64,000 nucleotides of DNA from Duganella sp. CF402 (GTDB lineage Bacteria > Pseudomonadota > Gammaproteobacteria > Burkholderiales > Burkholderiaceae_D), in NCBI RefSeq assembly GCF_900109645.1, contig NZ_FOBG01000003.1, positions 310,001-374,000 on the forward strand, read 5' to 3'. Under the pieces are notes generated by a model, which saw only the letters and a list, made by a program, of their open reading frames with translations, was not told the DNA's origin and ran no database searches. Position 1 is the stretch's first letter. Each line of letters starts with the position of its first letter. The position numbers and the translations under genes were made by a program. Positions 10,740 through 19,725 of the stretch are shown here, one piece after another.

Positions 10740-13700
10740 TTATGCGAAGCTAAAATCGTCCAGCACCGGCGGTACGCCAGTCAGGACGGCAATTTGTGTC
10801 AGTTCGTTGGCCGCTACGACGGCGTCGGCGTTGGCGGCGACGAAGCGGTACAGCACCGTGCTGCCGGCCGCCGCCACCGCAAACAGCACGCTGTCGCCGA
10901 TCGCGTAGTCGCCGATCGCGGCGCCGATCGCCGCCGCCGCGTTGGCGTTGCTGATGGCGCCCATCTTCTGGCTGAACAGCACCAGCTCGGCATCGGCGCT
11001 GAAGCCGCCCTTGGCCGCGCGGACCACGCCGCCATCGATGACGGCGTCGCCATTGCCGATGGCCAGCTGGATGCCGATGCGATCGGCGCTGGTGAAATCA
11101 GTCACGCTATCGCTGCCAACCAGGCTGTTGAAGACGAACTGGTCGCCATCGGCGCCGCCGGTGAGGGTGTCGTTGCCATCGCCGCCGGTCAGGGTGTCGC
11201 TGCCGGCCAGGCCTTTCAGCACGTCGTTACCGGCGCCGCCTTGCAGCTGGTTGTGGCCGGCATTGCCGCTGCCGGTGAAGGTGCTGCTGCCGGTGTAAAT
11301 CAGGTTGTCGAGGTCGGCCGCCAGCGTGTAGCTCTTCAGCGTGGTCACGACCAGGTCGACATCGCTGCCGGTGGCGCCATCGATGATCTTGTCGCCGCTG
11401 CTGTCGAGCACATAGATATTGTTGCCGCTGCCACCGACCAGGGTGTCGTTGCCGAGGCCGCCGTCGAGGTAGTCATGGCCGGCGCCGCCTACCAGGCTGT
11501 CGTTGCCGGCGCCGCCGGACAGCGTGTCGTTGCCGGCATCGCCGCGCAGGACGTTGTTAGCGCCATTGCCGGTGAGGACGTTGTCGAGCGCGTTGCCGCT
11601 CAGGTTGGCGGCGGCGTTGCCGGTCAGCTGGCCGTCTTCCACGTTCTCGCCCAGGGTCCAGGTCTGGCCGGCAGCCAGGCCCGCCTTGACCAGGTCAACG
11701 CTGCCGCCGCCGGCCAGTTCCCGCACCACGTCGCCGATGTGGTCAACCACGTAGGTGTCATTGCCGGCGCCGCCGCTGAGCGTGTCGGCGCCGAGGCCGC
11801 CGTCGAGCAGATCGTTGCCGGCCGTGCCGGTCAGCACATCGTTGCCTTCGGTGCCGGTGTTGTGCAGTACCTGGGCAATGCTTTGCTTGCCATCGCTGAA
11901 GGTCACGAACTCGATATTGCGCAGCACGATCTGGCTGCCCTTGCCGCTCAGCGTGGTGACGCCGCTGGCATAGCTGACCGCGTAATCGCCGGCGGCGCCG
12001 CCGAGCACCAGCGTATCGCTGCCGGCGCCGCCGTCGAACAGCGCGTTGCTTGCCGTCGCCAGCTGGAAGCGGTTGTTCAGCGCATTGCCGGTGCCGCTGA
12101 ACGACGCCCACGCGCCCATGTAGATCAGGTTCTCCAGATTGGCGCCCAGCGTATAGCTGGCCAGGTAGCTGTACACCGTATCGTCGCCGGCGCCGGCCAG
12201 CTCGGTGACCACTACGCCCGCTTCACTGACGTCGTAGCTATCGTCGCCGCTGCCGCCCGCCAGGGTGTCCTTGCCGCCGCCGCCGTTGAGCCAGTCGTTG
12301 CCGGCGCCGCCGTTCAGCACATTGGCCGCGAGGTTGCCCCGGATGTTGTTGTCCAGCGCATTGCCGTTGACGTTGATGGCCACCTTGGGGCCGGCCACCA
12401 CCAGCACCTGCTCGACGTTGTCGGCGATGGTGTAGGTGGCGGCGCCGGCCAGCGCCAGCTTGACCGTGTCGTAGCCTTCGTCGGCGTGTTCGATCACCTG
12501 GTCGGCCAGCTCGGACACCACGTACGTGTCTTCGCCCTTGCCGCCCACGAGCCGGTCGATGCCGGGGCCGCCGTCCAGTGTGTCGTCCCCGTCGGTGCCG
12601 CTCAGCGTCTGGCTGCCGGTGCCGCCAATGCCCTGGATCAGGTCCGCCAGCGTGTACGCCACGCCGTCGAAGATGAACTTCTCGACGTTGCGCACCGTGG
12701 TGGCCAGGCCATCCAGGCCGACCAGCTGAACGTCGCTGTCGCCGGTGCGCAGCACCGTGTAGTAGCTGCGCACCTCGTGGCGCATCACCGTGTCGAGGCC
12801 GGCGCCGCCGTCGATGCTGTCGTTGCCCGTGCCGAAGTAGTCAAACCAGTCGTCGCCGTCGCCGCCCAGCAGGCTGTCGTCACCGCTGTCGCCGTACAGC
12901 GTATCGTGGCCGGCGCCGCCGTCGAGGATGGAGTTGCCGACGCCGTCGACCTGCAGCCGGTTGTCCTGCGCGTTGCCGACGGCGGTCAGCACGCCATAGT
13001 TGCCGGCATTGCTGAAGGACAGTACTTCCACATGGTCGGCCAGCGTGTAGCTGCGATGGGATTTGTCGAACACCACCGTCACACGATCGCGGCCGCCGCC
13101 GTCCAGCTCGACCACGATATCGCCCAGCTCGATCTCGTAGACGTCATCGCCAGCGCCGCCCACCAGCGTGTCCACACCGCCCATGCCGCTCAGGGAATCA
13201 TTGCCGGCGCCGCCCGCCAGCGCGTTCGCCATCTCATTGCCGACCAGGACGTTGTCCGAGGCATTGCCGGTCAGGTTGACGGCCACGCCCTTGGACAGCA
13301 CCCAGCCCTCCTCCAGGTTGTCGGCCAGCACGTAGGTGCCGGCTGCAGTGGCGGCAACCCGCACCACGTCACGGCCTTCGCCATCGCGTTCCACCACCAC
13401 GTCGAGCGGATTGTCGACCGTATAAAGGTCGTTGCCCAGCCCGCCCAGCATGGTGTCGGCGCCGGCCAGGCCGTTGAGGTGGTCCGCGCCAGCGGTGCCC
13501 ACCAGCTTGTCGTTGCCGCTGGTGATGATGTTGACCAAGGTGTCGGCCAGCGAGCGGTCGCCGTCGGCAAAGTGGAACAGCTCCACATTGCGCACCGTGG
13601 TGAGGTTGCCGGCCTTGTCAGTCAGCGTGAGGTCGGTGGCATTGGGCCGCTTGATCGTATAGTCGGCGAAATTGCCCAGGCCTTGCAGGTCGTCGTTGTC

Positions 13701-16700
13701 GGCGCCGCCGTCGATGGTGTCCTTGCCGGCGCTGATGCGGAAACTGTCGTCGCCGGTGCCGCCCACCAGGCTGTCGTTACCCTTGCCGCCGATCAGGAAG
13801 TCATTGTTGGCGCCGCCGTCCAGCTTGGCGCCGCCGTCGCCGCCATTCATCAGGTCGGCCTCGGCATTGCCGATGCCGGTGAACGCGCCCTTGCCGGTGT
13901 AGACCAGCTGCTCGATGCTGGTCCCCATCGTATAGCTCGACAGCGTGGTCAGCACCGTATCGACGCCCTCGCCCGCCACTTCCACCACCACGTCGCCAGC
14001 CTCGGTGACCGTGTACGTATCGTGGCCGGTGCCACCTTTCATGGTGTCGCTGCCGGCGCCGCCGATCAGCTGGTCATTGCCGCCGCCGCCGATCAGCAGG
14101 TTGGCGGCGCCATTGCCGGTGAGGATATTCTTCAGATCGTTGCCGGTCAGGTTGATCGCGGCCGCCGACGTGACGGTGGCGTTCTCGAGATTGTCGGCCA
14201 GCGTGTAGCTGCCGGCCGTGGTGGCGGCGATCTGCGCCAAGTCGGTGCCTTCGTCCACGTCTTCCAGCACGGTGCTGTTGAGGTTGCTGATGACATAGGT
14301 ATCGTCACCCAGGCCGCCGGCCAAGGTGTCGATGCCGGTGCCGCCGTCGAGCACGTCCTTGCCATCCGTACCGTACAGCCGGTCATTGCCGGCGCTCTTG
14401 ATGCCATCCTGCACTTGCAGCAAGCTCTTGTCTCCATCGGCAAAACGGAACTGCTCGACGTTGCGCACCGTGGTCACGTTGCCGGCCTTATCGGTCAGCA
14501 CGGTATCGGTGGCGTTTGGACGGGTGACCTTGTAGCTGGCGACGGGGCCGGCCAGGATCACCAGGTCGACGTCGGCGCCGCCGTCGATGGTGTCCTTGCC
14601 CAGGCCGCCGGTCAGGGTGTCGTTGCCGGCGCCGCCTTGCAGATTGTCGTTGGCGCTCACGCTGCCGCTGGTGATGACGTTGTCCAGCGCGTTGCCGGTG
14701 CCGCTGAAGCTGGCCTCGCCAGTGTAGAACAGGTTCTCGACATCCGCACCCAGCGTGTAGCTCACCAGGCCGGTTTTGACCGTGTCATTGCCCTCGTTCA
14801 GCAACTCGGTCACGCTGTCACCGACCACGTCCACGAAGTAGGTATCGTTGCCGCTACCGCCGCCCATCTTGTCGGCGCCGGCGCCGCCATCCAGCGTGTC
14901 ATTGCCGGCACCGCCCAGCAGTTTGTCGGCATAGGCGCCGCCATACAGCTGGTCATCGCCGCCGAGGCCAGCCAGTTCGCCAGCCCGGCCGGAATTGGCG
15001 CGCAGCGTATTGTCCCCGGCATTGCCGCTACCCACACTGGCTTTGCCGGTCAGCACCAGTTCCTCGACGTTGTCCGACAAACTGGCATTGGCATTGGCAT
15101 ACACAATGTCGTAGCCGCCGCCGGCGGCTTCTATTACCTGGTCCAGCAGTTCGCTGACGTAGTAGCGGTCGTCGCCGGCGCCGCCGCTCATGCTGTCGGC
15201 GCCGCCGCCGCCATCGATCTGGTCGCTGCCAGCCGTGCCCAAAATGGTGTCATTGCCAGCGCCGCCAGACATCTCGGCGTTAGCGCCATTCACCAACATC
15301 GGAACAAAGTTTGCACCGGTAATATCGGCCACCCGCAGGTGGTCGAGCGTGACCATCGTGGCAAACGCGTACACCGATCCACTGCCATCCTGATCATATT
15401 GCAGCAGCACCCGGTCGCCGTCCTGAACCAGCCGCCAGAACAGGCTGTCACCGCTGGTCAGGTCCATTACCGGTGGGCGGTAGTAGGCACCGGCGGCCGC
15501 GACATCGCGCAAGTCCAGCAGGTCCCCGCCCGCCCCCGCCTTGAAGTCGGTAATGCGGATGCCGGCGTGGCCGACATACGCAAAGTCAAATGTATCGACG
15601 CCTTGGCCGCCGCTCACCACCAGATTGTGTTGGGTGCTGTTGGCCACGAAGATGATCACGTCATTGCCGTCGCCCCCATCCAAATAACTGGTTTCCACAC
15701 TAACGCCGGGCGGCATAGGGCGGGCATAGGAATAGGCGATCAGGTAGTCGTTCCCGGCGCCGCCGTGCAGGGTATCGTTGCCGACATAGCTGCTCAGGGT
15801 GTCATTGCCGGCGCCGCCATCGCAGTAGTCATTGTCGGGGCCGAAATTGACGATGGACTCGTCAAGAACGTCATTGCCATCGCCGCCCAGCAAGGTATCG
15901 TTGCCGCCCGCGCCGCTCAGCGTGGCGCTGTTGCCGGCTGTGGTGCGTGCCAGGATCAGATCGTCACCGCCGCCGCCGAGCAGTCTTTCCCCTTGCGTGC
16001 TGCCGGTGATGGTGTCATTGAAGGCGCCGCCCGCGACGCTGTAGCCCTGCGTATCGGTCACGATCACCTGGCCGCGCACGTCGCTGCCGTCCGGACTGAA
16101 GCCGCTGACAAAATTATTCGCGCTCAATGCCGTGGCCTGGACGTTTTTCAGGATCAGCACCAAGCTGAAATCCAGCGGATCCGCGTAGGTGCTGGTATTG
16201 AGCAGCAGCACCAGCGTATCGTTGCCGACCTGCACCAGCTTGGCCACCTGCGCACGCGGTGAAAATGGATTGCCACCCGCTTCCCGGTACTCTGACATGC
16301 GGTCCAGCGCCGGCGTCAAATCGATCTTGTCACCGCTCGCGCTGGCGTCGAAGTCACTGATGATCGCCCCCAGGCCCAAGCCCGTGACGACATAGGTATC
16401 GCTGCCGGCGCCGCCCTTCATGCGCCAATGGTTGATGCCCGCTGCGCTCATCAGCGTAAAGGTATCGTTGCCAGCACCGCCATCGACTTCGACCTCGTCG
16501 ATCAACTCCCCCTTGTTGTCATAGCCCCCGACCAGGGTCACCTGATCGTTGCCATCACCGCCGTGCACGATGTAAGGCAGCCGGCTGTCATAGACATAAA
16601 CAGTCAGTTTATCGTCGCCAGCGCCGCCTTCCATCGTGACCGCAGTGGCGCCGCTGCCCGTTTCCGAACCGTTGCGCAGCACGTCGTCGCCATCCCCGCC

Positions 16701-18374
16701 CAGCAAGGTGTCGGCGCCAAAGCCTGACAGCAGCGTATCGTTGCCGGCACCGCCATTGATGTAGTCATTGCCGCCGGAGCCATTCAGATATTCATTGTCG
16801 GCGTCGCCCTGCAGCGTGTCATCGAAATTGCTGCCCTTGAAGTAGCTGCTCTCGCCATGAAATTCGACGCCTGTGATGTTGCTGCCGTCAGGCCGGTAGC
16901 CATTGACAAAATTATCGGCGGTCAAGGTATCGGAACGTACGTTGCTCAGTTTGAGCACCGTGACAAAGCCGCGCGAACCTGCAACGCCATCGACGTCGAA
17001 CTGCAGCACGGTGTCGCCCCCCTGCTGCACCAGGCGCAGCAGCCCGCTCTCGCGGGAAAATGGATTGCCCCCCAACAGCGGGAAGTTGGCCAGCGCGTTA
17101 CCGACCAGGCTCGCCACGTCAATCCGGTCGCCGCCGGCACCGGCGGCAAAATCGGTGACCGTCAACAGCCCATCGCCATCGAGCGTATAGACGCTGTAAG
17201 TATCGCTGCCGGAACCACCGGTGGCAAACATGCGCGCATAATTGCCGGCGTAACCGATTTGAATCACATCGTCACCCGCCCCGCCCAGGATGTTGACCGT
17301 GCCGCGCATGGTCGCGGGCTCGCCATCGTTACGGATCAGAAAAGTGTCGTTGCCATCACCGCCATCCAGCTCATGCGTCCCGCCATTGAAGCGGGCGGTC
17401 AGCGTATCGTCGCCGGTGCCGCCACGCAGCACGTCGCTGCCGCGATCCGCCGTCAGCACATCGTTTCCGCTGCCACCGAGCAGCGTATCGTTGCCGCCAT
17501 CGCCTTGCAGGGTATCAGCGCCGTTGCCGCCATCAAGCAGGTCGGCGCCACCGTTGCCACTTATGCTGTCATCGCCGCCGCCGCCGCCCAAGGTATCGTC
17601 GTAGCGGCTGCCGGCAATCGTATTGCGCGCGCTATCGCCAGGCAGGTTCACGCCCTGCATCACACTGCCGTCGGTGAGCAAGCCGTCAACAAAGTTATCA
17701 GCCGTCAACGTACCGGCAGTGACGCCCGTCAGCGTGAAGATGGTTTTGTAGCCGGTGGTGCCGTAGGCCTGATATTGCAGCAGCGTATCCGCGCCTTGCT
17801 GAACCAGTTTCAGCAAGGCATTGCCAAACGGATTGCCGCCCGAGCCGGTGGGCCGGGTATCGGCATCGATCAATGCGGTGACGTCAAGCTGGTCGCCGCC
17901 GGCACCGACCGCAAAGTCAGTAATAGTGGCATTCCCGGGGGCGGAGTTCGACAGGAATTTATAGCTGTCCTTGCCCTCCCCGCCGGTCAACTTGATCGCA
18001 TTGAAACCGGAGCGCAGGGCCAAGTCAAAACGATCGCTGCCAGCGCCGCCGTCGACCAGCGTGGTGCGCGCTTTCCCCTCGTAGTCATCGACGAGCTTTA
18101 GATAATCATCGCCGGCGCCGCCAGCGACGGTGACGCTGCCGCTGGACAGATCGGCTTCTATTGTGTCATTGCCACTGCCGCCATCGAGGCTGTCGGCACC
18201 GCCATACCCGCGCACTACGTCATTGCCAGCGCCGCCGGTGATCGTGTCGTCACCGAGGAAGCCATTCAGAATGTCATCGCCATCGGTCCCCGTCAGCCGG
18301 ACCGCCTCCCAGGCTCCAGCACTCACTTTATGATGAGCGGAGTCGGCGACGATGCCAATGACAGTTTTACCCAC
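10740..18374 (-). CDS. Giant RTX calcium-binding repeat protein 2 (2544 aa)
   Basis: This is a paralogue of the downstream RTX protein but with a two-part build. The N-terminal half holds four units of about 265 residues, each with RTX nonapeptides followed by a stretch DFxxGAGGDxLD, GGNPF, LVQxGxDTLLQ and LTADNFVxG. That stretch resembles the C-terminal target domain of VC_A0849-type type I secretion substrates. The C-terminal half holds about four of the 293-residue modules seen in protein 1. The end (LYRF...LTGVPPVLDDFSFA) matches the probable secretion signal of protein 1. I prefer GTG 18374 over TTG 18401: AGAGGG lies eight bases upstream and the product then begins MGKTVIG, parallel to MGKLITG of protein 1. 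The leader 18375-18490 is A+T-rich and probably carries the promoter for both RTX genes. Confidence 0.88.
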   Translation of the reverse strand: MGKTVIGIVADSAHHKVSAGAWEAVRLTGTDGDDILNGFLGDDTITGGAGNDVVRGYGGADSLDGGSGNDTIEADLSSGSVTVAGGAGDDYLKLVDDYEGKARTTLVDGGAGSDRFDLALRSGFNAIKLTGGEGKDSYKFLSNSAPGNATITDFAVGAGGDQLDVTALIDADTRPTGSGGNPFGNALLKLVQQGADTLLQYQAYGTTGYKTIFTLTGVTAGTLTADNFVDGLLTDGSVMQGVNLPGDSARNTIAGSRYDDTLGGGGGDDSISGNGGADLLDGGNGADTLQGDGGNDTLLGGSGNDVLTADRGSDVLRGGTGDDTLTARFNGGTHELDGGDGNDTFLIRNDGEPATMRGTVNILGGAGDDVIQIGYAGNYARMFATGGSGSDTYSVYTLDGDGLLTVTDFAAGAGGDRIDVASLVGNALANFPLLGGNPFSRESGLLRLVQQGGDTVLQFDVDGVAGSRGFVTVLKLSNVRSDTLTADNFVNGYRPDGSNITGVEFHGESSYFKGSNFDDTLQGDADNEYLNGSGGNDYINGGAGNDTLLSGFGADTLLGGDGDDVLRNGSETGSGATAVTMEGGAGDDKLTVYVYDSRLPYIVHGGDGNDQVTLVGGYDNKGELIDEVEVDGGAGNDTFTLMSAAGINHWRMKGGAGSDTYVVTGLGLGAIISDFDASASGDKIDLTPALDRMSEYREAGGNPFSPRAQVAKLVQVGNDTLVLLLNTSTYADPLDFSLVLILKNVQATALSANNFVSGFSPDGSDVRGQVIVTDTQGYSVAGGAFNDTITGSTQGERLLGGGGDDLILARTTAGNSATLSGAGGNDTLLGGDGNDVLDESIVNFGPDNDYCDGGAGNDTLSSYVGNDTLHGGAGNDYLIAYSYARPMPPGVSVETSYLDGGDGNDVIIFVANSTQHNLVVSGGQGVDTFDFAYVGHAGIRITDFKAGAGGDLLDLRDVAAAGAYYRPPVMDLTSGDSLFWRLVQDGDRVLLQYDQDGSGSVYAFATMVTLDHLRVADITGANFVPMLVNGANAEMSGGAGNDTILGTAGSDQIDGGGGADSMSGGAGDDRYYVSELLDQVIEAAGGGYDIVYANANASLSDNVEELVLTGKASVGSGNAGDNTLRANSGRAGELAGLGGDDQLYGGAYADKLLGGAGNDTLDGGAGADKMGGGSGNDTYFVDVVGDSVTELLNEGNDTVKTGLVSYTLGADVENLFYTGEASFSGTGNALDNVITSGSVSANDNLQGGAGNDTLTGGLGKDTIDGGADVDLVILAGPVASYKVTRPNATDTVLTDKAGNVTTVRNVEQFRFADGDKSLLQVQDGIKSAGNDRLYGTDGKDVLDGGTGIDTLAGGLGDDTYVISNLNSTVLEDVDEGTDLAQIAATTAGSYTLADNLENATVTSAAAINLTGNDLKNILTGNGAANLLIGGGGNDQLIGGAGSDTMKGGTGHDTYTVTEAGDVVVEVAGEGVDTVLTTLSSYTMGTSIEQLVYTGKGAFTGIGNAEADLMNGGDGGAKLDGGANNDFLIGGKGNDSLVGGTGDDSFRISAGKDTIDGGADNDDLQGLGNFADYTIKRPNATDLTLTDKAGNLTTVRNVELFHFADGDRSLADTLVNIITSGNDKLVGTAGADHLNGLAGADTMLGGLGNDLYTVDNPLDVVVERDGEGRDVVRVAATAAGTYVLADNLEEGWVLSKGVAVNLTGNASDNVLVGNEMANALAGGAGNDSLSGMGGVDTLVGGAGDDVYEIELGDIVVELDGGGRDRVTVVFDKSHRSYTLADHVEVLSFSNAGNYGVLTAVGNAQDNRLQVDGVGNSILDGGAGHDTLYGDSGDDSLLGGDGDDWFDYFGTGNDSIDGGAGLDTVMRHEVRSYYTVLRTGDSDVQLVGLDGLATTVRNVEKFIFDGVAYTLADLIQGIGGTGSQTLSGTDGDDTLDGGPGIDRLVGGKGEDTYVVSELADQVIEHADEGYDTVKLALAGAATYTIADNVEQVLVVAGPKVAINVNGNALDNNIRGNLAANVLNGGAGNDWLNGGGGKDTLAGGSGDDSYDVSEAGVVVTELAGAGDDTVYSYLASYTLGANLENLIYMGAWASFSGTGNALNNRFQLATASNALFDGGAGSDTLVLGGAAGDYAVSYASGVTTLSGKGSQIVLRNIEFVTFSDGKQSIAQVLHNTGTEGNDVLTGTAGNDLLDGGLGADTLSGGAGNDTYVVDHIGDVVRELAGGGSVDLVKAGLAAGQTWTLGENVEDGQLTGNAAANLSGNALDNVLTGNGANNVLRGDAGNDTLSGGAGNDSLVGGAGHDYLDGGLGNDTLVGGSGNNIYVLDSSGDKIIDGATGSDVDLVVTTLKSYTLAADLDNLIYTGSSTFTGSGNAGHNQLQGGAGNDVLKGLAGSDTLTGGDGNDTLTGGADGDQFVFNSLVGSDSVTDFTSADRIGIQLAIGNGDAVIDGGVVRAAKGGFSADAELVLFSQKMGAISNANAAAAIGAAIGDYAIGDSVLFAVAAAGSTVLYRFVAANADAVVAANELTQIAVLTGVPPVLDDFSFA
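11300..14900 (-). repeat. Type A RTX modules in the C-terminal half of RTX gene 2
   Basis: The same linker anchor used for RTX gene 1 recurs at 11593, 12361, 13264 and 14140, spaced 768, 903 and 876 bases. The period is looser than in gene 1; the unit between 11593 and 12361 has lost about 110 bases of RTX block. This shows that the two genes share a module family that has diverged more in gene 2. Confidence 0.75.
15200..18300 (-). repeat. Type B RTX modules in the N-terminal half of RTX gene 2
   Basis: The codons for N-F-V of the LTADNFVxG motif, read on the plus strand as (a/g)ac aaa (a/g)tt, begin at 17688, 16905, 16107 and 15303. Spacings are 783, 798 and 804 bases (261-268 codons). Each unit ends with the DGSxxxG turn and re-enters RTX nonapeptides. 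The fourth copy (NFVPMLVNG) is the most diverged and marks the junction to type A modules. Confidence 0.8.
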
Positions 18375-18487
18375 GAGTACGCCCTCTGATGTTTTTAGCA
18401 ACCCCGGATCGTATCACATTGCTAAATGGAAAATACTATCCATTAGTAACAATTAGATACAAATACCTAATCAAAATTTACAAGGCG

Positions 18488-18518
18488 AAAAAAAATCCGC
18501 GACAAGTCGCGGATTTTT
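18488..18518 (-). terminator. Rho-independent terminator of ychF
   Basis: TCCGCGA and TCGCGGA arms (18496-18502 and 18507-18513) enclose a four-base loop. The stem extends by A/T pairs and, on the minus strand, runs into eight Ts (18495-18488). It lies 17 bases past the ychF stop and should insulate ychF from the RTX genes downstream. Confidence 0.85.
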
Positions 18519-18534
18519 GTGAGGTACGGTAAAA

Positions 18535-19626
18535 CTAGACGTTGAACAGGAAGTTCAGCACGTCGCCGTCTTTCACCACATATTCCTTGCCCTCGGCGCG
18601 CATCTTGCCGGCTTCCTTCGCACCGGCCTCGCCCTTGTACTGGATGTAATCGTCGTAGGCGATAGTTTGCGCGCGGATGAAACCACGCTCGAAGTCGGTG
18701 TGGATCACGCCGGCCGCTTGCGGGGCGGTGTCGCCGATGTGGATGGTCCAGGCGCGCACTTCCTTCACACCGGCGGTGAAGTAGGTTTGCAAGCCCAGCA
18801 GCTTGTAGGCGGCGCGGATCAGGCGGTCCAGGCCCGGCTCTTCCATGCCCATGTCGGCCAGGAAGGCGGCTTTATCGGCGTCGTCCAGGTCGGCGATTTC
18901 CGCTTCGATGGACGCGCAAATGGCGACGATCGGCGCGTTTTGCGACGCGGCGTAAGCGGTCAGCTGGTCCAGCAGCGGGTTGTTGGTGAAGCCGGTGTCC
19001 GACACGTTGGCCACGTACATGGCCGGCTTGGCGGTGATCAGGCACAGCGGCTTGATCAGCAGCATTTCAGCGGCGTCCAGGCCCAGTGCGCGCACCGGCT
19101 TGGCTTCGTTCAGGTGCGGCACCAGACGCTCCAGCAGGGCCACCAGCTTGATCGCGTCCTTGTCGCCCGAGCGGGCTTTCTTGTTTTCGCGGTGGACGGC
19201 TTTTTCCACGGTGCTGAGGTCGGCCAGCGCCAGTTCGGTCTGGATCACTTCGATATCGTCCAGCGGGCTGACCTTGCCGGCCACGTGGATCACGTTGTCG
19301 TCTTCGAAGCAGCGCACCACGTTGACGATGGCGTCGGTTTCGCGGATGTGCGACAGGAACTGGTTGCCCAGGCCCTCGCCCTGCGAAGCGCCCGCCACCA
19401 GGCCGGCGATGTCGACGAATTCGACGATGGCGTTGACCTGGCGCTCGGGCTTGACGATCTCCGACAGCGCGGCCATGCGCGGATCCGGCACTTCGACCAC
19501 GCCGACGTTAGGCTCGATGGTGCAGAACGGATAGTTCTCGGCCGGGATGCCGGCCTTGGTCAGGGCGTTGAACAGGGTGGACTTGCCGACGTTAGGCAGG
19601 CCGACGATGCCGCATTGGAGACTCAT
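18535..19626 (-). CDS. ychF: Ribosome-associated, redox-regulated ATPase YchF
   Basis: This 363-residue Obg-family P-loop protein prefers ATP over GTP and binds ribosomes and translation factors; in E. coli it is a negative regulator of the oxidative stress response. The G1 motif GLPNVGKST is at residues 8-16 and the switch II region DIAGLV near 72. The G4 position reads NVSD instead of NKxD, as expected for the ATP-specific YchF branch. A TGS domain fills the last 90 residues (GVIHTDFERGFIRA, DGDVLNFLFNV). Length matches the family. In many relatives ychF directly follows pth; here about 10 kb of other genes separates them. It has its own terminator. Confidence 0.96.
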   Translation of the reverse strand: MSLQCGIVGLPNVGKSTLFNALTKAGIPAENYPFCTIEPNVGVVEVPDPRMAALSEIVKPERQVNAIVEFVDIAGLVAGASQGEGLGNQFLSHIRETDAIVNVVRCFEDDNVIHVAGKVSPLDDIEVIQTELALADLSTVEKAVHRENKKARSGDKDAIKLVALLERLVPHLNEAKPVRALGLDAAEMLLIKPLCLITAKPAMYVANVSDTGFTNNPLLDQLTAYAASQNAPIVAICASIEAEIADLDDADKAAFLADMGMEEPGLDRLIRAAYKLLGLQTYFTAGVKEVRAWTIHIGDTAPQAAGVIHTDFERGFIRAQTIAYDDYIQYKGEAGAKEAGKMRAEGKEYVVKDGDVLNFLFNV

Positions 19627-19725
19627 GAAAAACCTTTACAGAATGGATATGCTTGCTATTTACAGCGCTCAAGGGATCCATTGTACCTTTGTTGGCCTCA
19701 CACTTCAAAAAACAGAAAGGTAAGC

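Noticed and set aside
10581..16262. Plus-strand open frame of 1893 codons opposite RTX gene 2
   Set aside because: Same explanation: codon-aligned antisense of an RTX gene, with repetitive Ala/Val/Gly-rich translation and no ribosome binding site of note.
2597..18374. CRISPR array or mobile element as the explanation for the dense repeats
   Set aside because: The repeats are coding, in frame, of long period (about 790 and 879 bases) with nine-codon sub-repeats. There are no spacers, cas genes, transposase or terminal inverted repeats.
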